Assembly: GCF_025822605.1 (NCBI RefSeq)
Contig: NZ_JACKTY010000033.1
Coordinates: 310,509 to 374,508 of the forward strand
DNA: 64,000 bases
Source of the DNA: Mycolicibacterium komossense
GTDB taxonomy: Bacteria; Actinomycetota; Actinomycetes; Mycobacteriales; Mycobacteriaceae
Reading direction: 5' to 3'
In this document: in pieces, positions 43,601-49,364 of the stretch
Numbering within the stretch: position 1 is the stretch's first letter
Layout: each line of letters starts with the position of its first letter
Notes under the pieces: model-generated
What the model saw: only the letters and a program-made list of their open reading frames with translations
Told to the model about the DNA's origin: nothing
The model's database searches: none
Program-made: the position numbers and the translations under genes

Positions 43601-44846
43601 CCTCGTCGAACACATCGGTGGCGTAGTCGAAGATCAGCTCCATCGGACCGTCCTGGTCGAGCTCGTGGATGTGCACCGCGAGGGTGAGCACATCAGATCC
43701 CTGGGGCAGGCCCTCGACGCTCTCCACGATGTCCGACAGCCCCCCGGCCTGGGGCAGCCGAAGGTAGTTGACGGTGACATCGAACAGCGGTCCCGGTGGA
43801 CGGCCTTCGCGACGCAACTCGCTCATCAGGTCGCCGAGCGCAAAACGCTGGCGTGCCTTGGTGTTCTGCACCCGTTGTTTGACATCGGCGACGACGTCGC
43901 GCAGAGCGGAGTGTGTGCGCAGATCAATGCGCAGCGGCAGCGTATTCGCCAGATGGCCACCCACCAGACCCATCTCGGCGGGGGTGGTGCGGTTGTTCAG
44001 CGGGATGCCGACCGTGACGTCGTCACTACGCAGTACCGCGCCCAGGTAGGTGCCGACCATGGTGCACAGATAGGGAAAGAACGGCAGGCCCAGGGACCGT
44101 ACCCGGTTCGCGAACTCGCGCGGCAGCTCGCAGACGTATCTCTGTACCGGCGCGAGTGTCACCCCCGGCCGGTCGAACAGGGCCGCCGCCGCCGTACGAG
44201 TCCGGTCGACCAGGAAGTCACGGTCGTCGCGCCACTGCGGCGAATTCCGATACTCATGGGCGCTGTCCACTGCGTCACGGAATGAGGTCGCGGGCAATGC
44301 AGCAGGTTCGCCGGTGGCCACCACGCTGGTGTAGTCGGTCAGCACGTAGGCGGCGAGGGTGAACAGCCCGGTGGCGTCGGTCGCGACGTGATGCGAGCGC
44401 AGCAGCACCGAGTACGCTTCTGCGCTCTCGCGAAGCAAGATCAGCTGCAGCGGGACACGGCCGTCGCGCAGGTCGATGGGGGAGTTCATCTCGGCGCGGA
44501 TGACCGCTTGTGCCGCGGCGGCCGGATCGGGATGTGCCGACAGATCGCGATGGTCGATCGGCGGCATCTGCTGCGCCCATTCTTGATACGGCACGCCGTC
44601 GGAAACGCCGAACCGTACGCGCATCGCGTCATGGTGTTGCCACGCGCGCTCGTAGCATTCGATCAGCAGGTCGATATCGATATCACCGACGAGGTGAGCC
44701 TGCAACCCCGAGACATAACAGGTCTGTCCAGGGAACAGCTCGGTGATCATCCAGAGATCACGCTGGTAGGCACTGAGCTGCCGACGCCACTGATGGGCCC
44801 CGTCGGTACCGGAGCCGGCCTGCGTCAACGAGTCGACGGTATTCAC
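37647..44846 (-). CDS. Dimodular non-ribosomal peptide synthetase (C-A-T-C-A-T-TE)
   Basis: NRPS of 2399 residues. C1 (about 20-450) has HHVATDA at 152-158, a G-to-A variant of HHxxxDG; as the first domain it probably loads an acyl starter. A1 (about 470-975) has TSGSTG at 614. Its pocket residues D659 V660 W663 H702 F732 S734 L763 V771 D772 K960 equal the EntF serine code. T1 Ser is 1015. C2 has HHAILDG at 1220-1226. A2 (about 1535-2030) reads D V Q I I S Q V V K, 7 of 10 like the GrsB proline code. T2 Ser is 2070. The thioesterase has GWSLGG (Ser2199) and a likely catalytic His2372. No epimerase domain or nearby mbtH gene is visible. Start GTG 44846 has no strong ribosome site. The product is predicted to be an N-acyl Ser-Pro-type dipeptide, perhaps cyclised on release. 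Confidence 0.93.
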   Translation of the reverse strand: MNTVDSLTQAGSGTDGAHQWRRQLSAYQRDLWMITELFPGQTCYVSGLQAHLVGDIDIDLLIECYERAWQHHDAMRVRFGVSDGVPYQEWAQQMPPIDHRDLSAHPDPAAAAQAVIRAEMNSPIDLRDGRVPLQLILLRESAEAYSVLLRSHHVATDATGLFTLAAYVLTDYTSVVATGEPAALPATSFRDAVDSAHEYRNSPQWRDDRDFLVDRTRTAAAALFDRPGVTLAPVQRYVCELPREFANRVRSLGLPFFPYLCTMVGTYLGAVLRSDDVTVGIPLNNRTTPAEMGLVGGHLANTLPLRIDLRTHSALRDVVADVKQRVQNTKARQRFALGDLMSELRREGRPPGPLFDVTVNYLRLPQAGGLSDIVESVEGLPQGSDVLTLAVHIHELDQDGPMELIFDYATDVFDEDYPIEAVERQLKTLLYAGLDALDADPTTLSMLSAQEYDTLTDRACSTAVPSDDTSSVIDRIMAQAAATPDAVAVLSDATPPVTYAELATRTAELGETLRARGITTGDRVGVIVERSPELVTSVFAALHAGAAYVPVDPRHPAERIGYVLSDSAAAVALADEAVPLPADTPVIHPAAPTGGPRSTEPVPSGRDLAYVIYTSGSTGRPKGVAVEHHSVLNRLDWMQRRYPIGPGDVILQKTSISFDVSVWELFWWAMQGAAVALLAPGDEKDPRAILEAVAASRVTVMHFVPSMLTPFLDALEESDRALGDADSLRLVFCSGEALRPSQVLRFNRAFAHRAAAAPRLVNLYGPTEATVDVSWFDCPTDTDEPPRRIPIGRPIDNTRLYVLSPAGQPQPVGIGGELCIAGAGVARGYLNRGDLDTQSFVDDPFHPGQRMYRTGDLARWLADGQLEYLGRIDRQVKIRGNRVEPGEVEQAISRIPGVTDAVVVAEHTPSRGTHLAAFYVAPAGPDTPGLRASLAQLVPDFMVPAQFWHVDEIPVTSSGKADRTALMALRQYTPPAVHTAPRDDVEAALAAVWQEVLDVPSVSVHDNFYDLGGDSILTLRVRALAEQRGLTLDTRDIARYPTVAELAQHTFGGSEPVPPVEPFQLISAIDRTRLADAEDAYPLTTLQLGMLFHATAHANSSTYHDVFRYRLHMPWHETNWRIALGRLIARHPALRTSFHLAGFSEPLQVVHPGIEAPLSVVDLRAAESAEAEAVVREHITDRRHRGYQLDEPGLHHLGVFLLPDRRRDTEDLVDVVFAFHHAILDGWSVSTILAELLQDYRHLDRPAISAVAAAALPSFAEYVRAERLSRSDPSDATYWSELLAGAPTIRIPGWRHCSARTGGAASPPSARLRHTVAMPAQMGANANRIAATEHVPVKSVYLAAHLLTVGLLCDQTDVTSGVVAHGRPQRAHAERTAGLFLNTVPVRVDTAEMTWRSVVHAAFGQELASARHAHYPVADIQRDTDLAFDVAFNYVNFHQAGAAVRALGIELLDVEVNEDTNFALLVNISRDPRDGTVQIRLDGDAASFTGAQLEHIGATYLSVLERICTDPAAAVDFHVAAPALPDPDAARVASVVELFVDRAARHPQAVALEFGTRAVTYGELESMSARIAAGLIERGVAAGDRVALAAGRSPEQIAAVLGIARSGGACVPLDPAQPVARHHAVLEQANPVTMISDDSLAELLHTAEQSALPTVRLEDPAYLLFTSGSTGQPKGVVMPHRALANLVGWQLSVPSGRCVDTGRAPDTLAFAPLTFDVSFQEIYSTLCGGGRLVLVSEQDRRDLPALLDIVDATRTERVILPYVALQALAELTAARESVPTALQIIISSGEQLRVTDAIRALCRAGILLENQYGPTETHVVTHFTMTGDPAAFPELPPIGEPIAGVNVLVLDTHGRPVPDGAPGEIWVAGAALADGYLGDTELTATMFSRLPAFGGHRCYRTGDLGRRLPGGGLVLDGRRGSQVKVRGHRVEPMEAELALTRLAADYDAVAEVAVIPRSVAGRSSAATQLVAYLVGGGDDTVPARLDRAMRDRLPDYLVPTRYEWIEALPRTSSGKRADAVLAALPLPLREITYVAPRTEDELVIAGLMADALGLPRVGVLDQFTSLGGDSLSAVRLIIGIEQRYGIGIPMSAFGANPTVAELAERVRDTNPTTFDPLVALKPTGDRPPLFLVHPIGGTVLCYGALATMLPAEQPLYVLQASGIEPGTVPADSLPQMAADYVDAIRRVHPEGPYHLGGWSLGGLVAYEMARQLAEQGAEIGSLTLLDTMTVRPGARAELAPARLHSYFLWELLYAKLGADTPVDPVPEHIAADDAVLDHILAVAIAHGVLPGIGSRELVRRLLNVFQASWRAAALYEMPRTDLDVTLLKAVEPLPEVLRTAHDEIGSDYGDPTNGWGAAVDGRLDVVDISGDHLTMMNHPHVGALALHLADRVALQRVNR

Positions 44847-45310
44847 GATCTGTGTTGCACCCTTCGTCAGAACCGGACGGAGCCGAGCAAAAGTCGGTCA
44901 CCGCCAACGGGGGATGCTAAATCGACGCGGAGGAAAATGGTGGGCTACCTTTCGCGCATCGGCCCAGGTAATGGCGCCCACGGCGGGCCAGGGCGCGGAG
45001 TCGACGCCGAGATGCCGCGGGCGCCGCCCGGCGCATCAGGGCCACGACCGCTGATTCCGCAGCCTGTCCATCGACAGGAAATGAATTCGCCGCCCAAATC
45101 TGGGAATGAGGTCAGACTGGCGCTTCGCGCCGACGAACGCGAAGCTGCCCACCCGTGGCCGCTGATCAAAGCCACCGCACCAAGTGGATTCGGCAACGAA
45201 ATCCGTTGTGCCCGCGATACACCGACGTAACCGGGATCCGGCCGAGTTAACGCGCCGGACACTGCACGCGCCAACCGGCGAAACAACTCGATCCGAACAT
45301 CGCACTTGAT
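44847..45310. other. Divergent control region between the NRPS and ABC-transporter operons
   Basis: This 464-bp region separates the NRPS start from the divergent transporter operon and should carry both promoters. I see no clear -35/-10 pair. It contains an 8-bp inverted repeat at 45122-45145. An open frame at 44937-45230 after GGAGG would encode 97 Pro/Gly-rich residues but shows no family resemblance and weak codon bias. No regulator gene is next to the cluster. Confidence 0.5.
45122..45145. repeat. 8-bp inverted repeat, candidate operator
   Basis: GCTTCGCG (45122-45129) and CGCGAAGC (45138-45145) are perfect inverted copies spaced by 8 bases, between the divergent NRPS and transporter operons. 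It may be a regulator site or a small hairpin; no protein is known to bind it. Confidence 0.4.
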
Positions 45311-46480
45311 ATGGAGACCTCAACGACTACAGCGACATCACCGCGACCGCCGGCGATCGAACTCAGTACCGGGAACACCTTCATGTGTCTGGTGCGGTTC
45401 GCGTTCGCCAACATCCGGCGACGCCCCGAACGGTTCGTGCTGTCCGTGCTCGGCATCGCCCTCGCACTCGCCTGTGTCTGCGTCGTGCGCACGATATCGT
45501 CGAGTTTCGCTATCACCGGCGCGGATTCGGTGACCGACGTCCTGGGTGAGGCGCAGCTGTGGGCCGTCCCCGCGGCCGGCGTGCACTTCGATCAAGGGGC
45601 GCAAGCGCTTATCGCCGACGGGGCTGCCCCGGACATCGCGATTCCCGATGGCTGGCGCGGTGTCCGCACGATCTCCGGGTTGACCGAGATCAACGGCAAC
45701 CCGGTATCGCTGCGCGGAACCGACGAAATACCATCGGGCCAAGCTGTTTTCGGTTCTGCACTGGCCGAACGCCTCCTGGTGAACGCTGGCGACGCCATCA
45801 GCATCGGCGGCCAGCGGGTGACCGTCGCGGTCGACGGCAGCGGGCAATCGGCAACGGTGTCATCGGCTCTGGCGCAGTCCGTGGTCGGTGACAAGGGATG
45901 GTGGACCGTCTATGCGCCGGCCGGAGAGGAGAAGCGCCGCGATATCGCCCAGATCTTCGGGACAGCCGTCGGCCTGCCGGCGACCGCGGACCCCTCGATC
46001 CAACCGGAAGCCGGTGGCCAAGGGCTGGTCTATGACACCGTCGGCGGCTCTGGGCCGTTGACCTTCGACCAGAAGTTCTCGGCATTGTTCTCGGGCAAGG
46101 TGACCAGCTCCACGCTCGGACTGATCTCGACGATCGGTCTGGTGCTCGGTTTCGTCATCGCGGTGTCGTCATTTCTGGCCGCGGTACAGGAGCGAAAGCG
46201 GGAGTTCGGCATCATGTCGAGCATCGGGCTGGCCGATGAAGTGCTGTACTTCTTCCTCGTCGAATCCTTCATCGTGTTCGTTGCGTCCTACGTGTTAGGC
46301 GTGTTAGGTGCGGGAGTTGCTGTAGCACTGGTTATTCCGGGTATTGCCACCCCGGCGGCGTGGTTGCAGGCGTGCGGCATGGTCCTGGCTTTCGTGCCTG
46401 CGATGGCGATCGTCGGCGCGCTGGTTCCTGTTCACCGGCTGCTACAGCAGCGCCCCGTAGATCTGCTGGGAGACCGCTGA
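45311..46480 (+). CDS. ABC transporter permease, MacB/FtsX type (long)
   Basis: Permease of 389 residues. One N-terminal membrane helix (about 40-60, after the family-typical FANIRRRPERF) is followed by a large extracytoplasmic domain (about 60-265) and three C-terminal helices (LGLISTIGLVLGFVIAVSSF and two more), the MacB/FtsX layout. Such type VII ABC systems couple ATP hydrolysis to export or mechanotransmission rather than forming a channel. It is the first gene of a likely five-gene operon. ATG 45311 has no clear ribosome site; ATG 45383 (MCLVRFAFANIRRR) is a good alternative start. TGATG overlap with the next permease. Confidence 0.85.
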   Translation: METSTTTATSPRPPAIELSTGNTFMCLVRFAFANIRRRPERFVLSVLGIALALACVCVVRTISSSFAITGADSVTDVLGEAQLWAVPAAGVHFDQGAQALIADGAAPDIAIPDGWRGVRTISGLTEINGNPVSLRGTDEIPSGQAVFGSALAERLLVNAGDAISIGGQRVTVAVDGSGQSATVSSALAQSVVGDKGWWTVYAPAGEEKRRDIAQIFGTAVGLPATADPSIQPEAGGQGLVYDTVGGSGPLTFDQKFSALFSGKVTSSTLGLISTIGLVLGFVIAVSSFLAAVQERKREFGIMSSIGLADEVLYFFLVESFIVFVASYVLGVLGAGVAVALVIPGIATPAAWLQACGMVLAFVPAMAIVGALVPVHRLLQQRPVDLLGDR

Positions 46481-47046
46481 TGATCCGTTACGGCCTGTCC
46501 TATGGCTACATGTCGGCGCGCCGCCGCATCAAAGAGATGATCCTGCCCGTGGTGACCACCGCCACCGGCGCCTTCCTCGTCGTTCTGGTCTTCGGGATGT
46601 CTGCGGGAATTCAGGCCCAATCCGCAACGCTGGGCCACGCCGACGAGATCAACCGAGCCGTGATACTGATCTCGGTGACCGTCTTGTTGGTCGGCGTTGT
46701 GGAGGTGGCGGTCGCGACCACGCGCACAGTCGCGCATCGCACTCGTGAACTCGGTGTGCTCGGCGCCAACGGTGTTCCTCGCAAACCGGTGGTAACCGCT
46801 CTGCTCGTGGAGCCGGTCGTAGCGGCTGTCCTTGGCGCAGTACTAGGTGCGGTACTGGCAGTTATCAGCGGAATAGCCTTAGGTGCAACGGGATTTGCGC
46901 CCGCCGGGGTCTCCTCCGGCGGACTGGCGGTTGGCTCTCTCATTGCGATCGGCGTCAGCATCGTGGCCGCGGTCGCCACCAGCATTGTGCCCACGTGGAA
47001 CGCGGCGTCGCGTCCCCCCATCCGATCCCTATCCAGCGGAGGCTAG
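46480..47046 (+). CDS. ABC transporter permease, FtsX-like (short, no large outer domain)
   Basis: Small permease of 188 residues with four predicted membrane helices (LPVVTTATGAFLVVLVFGM; AVILISVTVLLVGVVEVAVA; a long Ala/Val/Leu segment; VGSLIAIGVSIVAAVATSIV). It contains the FtsX signature-like RTVAHRTRELGVLGANG between helices 2 and 3. The large extracytoplasmic domain of the partner permease is absent, so the two form an asymmetric pair. The ATG overlaps the upstream TGA; the ATPase gene follows after 6 bp. Confidence 0.83.
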   Translation: MIRYGLSYGYMSARRRIKEMILPVVTTATGAFLVVLVFGMSAGIQAQSATLGHADEINRAVILISVTVLLVGVVEVAVATTRTVAHRTRELGVLGANGVPRKPVVTALLVEPVVAAVLGAVLGAVLAVISGIALGATGFAPAGVSSGGLAVGSLIAIGVSIVAAVATSIVPTWNAASRPPIRSLSSGG

Positions 47047-47052
47047 AAAACC

Positions 47053-47799
47053 ATGACCGCGATAAACGACACCACGGCGACCACGTCGGCAGAGCCGACG
47101 GTGGGGGCACCGGTGGAACTGTCGAAGACGCCCGTCATCGAGATCAGTGACGTGTGGAAGCTGCACAAGCTCGGCGATGAGGTGGTCAAAGCTCTCATCT
47201 CGGTGGATTTGACGGTGCTGCCCGGCGAGTTCGTCTGCCTGATGGGTCCCAGCGGCAGCGGGAAGTCGACACTTCTCAACATGATCGGCGGTCTCGACCG
47301 ACCCACGAAGGGGTCGATCATCGTCGCCGGCCGCGATACCGGCAAGCTCACCGAGAGCCAGTTCGCGGCGCTGCGGCATGAGACGGTCGGCTTCATCTTC
47401 CAGAGCTACAACCTGATCCCGTTCCTGTCGGCGGTCGAGAACGTCGAGTTACCACTGATGTTCGAACCCTACGACCGGAAGTCGTTGCGCAAGCGCGCCT
47501 TGGAGCTTCTCGACCTCGTCGGACTCAGCCACCGGGTGGACCACCAGCCGACCAAGATGTCGGGAGGTGAGCAGCAGCGCACCGCGATAGCGCGCTCGCT
47601 GATCAGTAATCCGACGCTCGTTCTCGCCGATGAGCCGACAGCCAATCTCGATCACCGGACTGGAGAGACGGTGGTCCGCATGTTGCGCGACCTGTGTTCG
47701 ACGCTCGGCGTCACAGTTGTTGCCAGCACCCATGATCCCACGGTGGCCGACGAAGCGAGCCGTGTCGTCCGGATGAAAGATGGACAAATCATCAATTGA
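47053..47799 (+). CDS. ABC transporter ATP-binding protein (MacB/LolD type)
   Basis: ATPase of 248 residues for the two upstream permeases. Walker A GPSGSGKSTLLNMIGGLD, Q-loop GFIFQSYNLIPFLSAVENVELPL, signature MSGGEQQRTAIARSL and Walker B LVLADEPTANLD are complete, and the spacing is typical of LolD/MacB subfamily proteins. About 30 extra Thr/Ala-rich residues precede the domain. Possible roles are export of the neighbouring NRPS product or an independent envelope function; position alone does not decide. Confidence 0.93.
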   Translation: MTAINDTTATTSAEPTVGAPVELSKTPVIEISDVWKLHKLGDEVVKALISVDLTVLPGEFVCLMGPSGSGKSTLLNMIGGLDRPTKGSIIVAGRDTGKLTESQFAALRHETVGFIFQSYNLIPFLSAVENVELPLMFEPYDRKSLRKRALELLDLVGLSHRVDHQPTKMSGGEQQRTAIARSLISNPTLVLADEPTANLDHRTGETVVRMLRDLCSTLGVTVVASTHDPTVADEASRVVRMKDGQIIN

Positions 47800-47846
47800 G
47801 CAAGCCGGAAATTCAACTGATCCAACGGGATTGGGAGTAAACACGT

Positions 47847-49361
47847 ATGACCCAAGAACTCGAGACTTCGGCCTCGGCGCACCGCGACAAGCTCCTCACC
47901 ACTGAGCTTGTCCCTGAACAGATTCTCCCCAAAGTGATGACCACCTTCGGGCTGGTCGCCACGTATGTGTTCATCATCTGTTGGATCACCGGCTCATCGG
48001 TCATCGCATCCGGTGGCTGGACCGCCATCCCGATGTGGATCCTCGGTATCCTCACCTTCCTCGTGCCGGCCGGTATGGCTGTCGCCGAACTTGGCAACCT
48101 GTGGCCAGGTCAGGGCGGCGTGTACATCTGGGCGACCCGCACGATGGGTGAGACCTGGGGCTTCATCGGCGGTTACCTGTCCTGGATACCGGTCATCCTC
48201 AACGCCGCTTCGTCACCTGCGGTGGTGGTCCAGTTCCTGCTGCTGGCCTTCCACGCCGAACTCGGTCTGACCGTCAGCATCATTTTGCAGTTGGTCATCC
48301 TCTGGGCTGTGATCGGTTTGGCCTTGGCGAAACTCGCCGCCAACCAGCGAGTGATGAACACCGTTTTCATCATCTACGGCGTGCTTACGGCGGTCATCTT
48401 CGTTTCCGGCCTCGTTTACGCCGTCAATAACGGTTCGGCTACCCCGTTCGCTCTGCGCGACGTGATGGTGCCCGACTTCGCCGGCGCCGGCTTCCTTTAC
48501 GGCACCGTGCTGCTGTACCTGCTCGGTGTGGAGACTCCGTACAACATGGGGGCGGAGTTCCTCTCGGTGCGTAAGAGTGGACCGAAGATGGTCATCTTGG
48601 GCTCAGCTGCGCTGGTCGTCATCTACTTGATGACCACGGTGGGAACGATGCTCGCATTGCCCAGTGACCAGATCGATCCGGTCACCGGTGTCATCGGCAT
48701 GCTGGGCGTTGCCGCCCCCAAGGGTGTGATGGAAGTCGCGGCCGTCGTCTTGGCCGGGATCATCTTCGTGGCGTTGGTTGCCTACCAGATCGCGTACTCG
48801 CGCCTGATCTTCGTTTCCGGCCTCGAGCGGCACCTGCCGCGGATTTTCACCCACCTCAACCCGCGCACCCGTAACCCGGTGACGGCCGTACTGATCCAGG
48901 GTGTGCTCTCGTCGCTGATCCTGGTGGGGTTGTACTCGCAGAGCAGCATGGCCAATGTCACCATCTTCATCCAGGGTGGGCTGTCCACCGTCTGGCTGGT
49001 TTCCGGCGTGTTCTTTCTCTTCCCGGTCATCATCGCCCGCAAGAAGTATGCGGATCGTTATGCCAACGAACAGTTCTGGCGGATTCCCGGCGGCAGTGTC
49101 GGAGTCTGGGTCACTGTCATCGTCGGCACGATCGGCACTATCGGGGGCGTGTACTACTCGTTCGCCAAATCCTGGATCAAGGATGTCCCGGACAGCACCT
49201 GGATGACCTGGACCGGCGGCATCTCGATCGGCATCGTCGCCCTCGGTGTGGCCGTCTACGTGTTCGGCCGCCGTGCCGCGCACAAGACCAGCAGCGAAGA
49301 CGCATTGGCTCACCTCGCCGTGCTCGATCTCACCAAGAAGAACGAAACAGAGGCGGTCTAA
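47847..49361 (+). CDS. APC-superfamily amino acid/amine permease
   Basis: Permease of 504 residues with about 12 predicted membrane helices, in the amino acid-polyamine-organocation family. The first helix region (VMTTFGLVATYVFIICWITG) and GQGGVYIWATRTMGETWGF resemble glutamate/GABA antiporter-like members. It starts ATG 47847 with GGGAG upstream, 47 bp after the ATPase gene, and ends 3 bp before the copper amine oxidase gene. The pairing suggests uptake of an amine, or exchange of amine and amino acid, for oxidation by that enzyme. Confidence 0.88.
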   Translation: MTQELETSASAHRDKLLTTELVPEQILPKVMTTFGLVATYVFIICWITGSSVIASGGWTAIPMWILGILTFLVPAGMAVAELGNLWPGQGGVYIWATRTMGETWGFIGGYLSWIPVILNAASSPAVVVQFLLLAFHAELGLTVSIILQLVILWAVIGLALAKLAANQRVMNTVFIIYGVLTAVIFVSGLVYAVNNGSATPFALRDVMVPDFAGAGFLYGTVLLYLLGVETPYNMGAEFLSVRKSGPKMVILGSAALVVIYLMTTVGTMLALPSDQIDPVTGVIGMLGVAAPKGVMEVAAVVLAGIIFVALVAYQIAYSRLIFVSGLERHLPRIFTHLNPRTRNPVTAVLIQGVLSSLILVGLYSQSSMANVTIFIQGGLSTVWLVSGVFFLFPVIIARKKYADRYANEQFWRIPGGSVGVWVTVIVGTIGTIGGVYYSFAKSWIKDVPDSTWMTWTGGISIGIVALGVAVYVFGRRAAHKTSSEDALAHLAVLDLTKKNETEAV

Positions 49362-49364
49362 CCG

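Noticed and set aside
44937..45230. 97-codon frame after a GGAGG in the NRPS upstream region
   Set aside because: The ribosome-site-like sequence is good, but third-position GC is only moderate, the protein is Pro/Gly-rich and unlike anything I know, and it would sit across the expected control region. Kept only as a remark.
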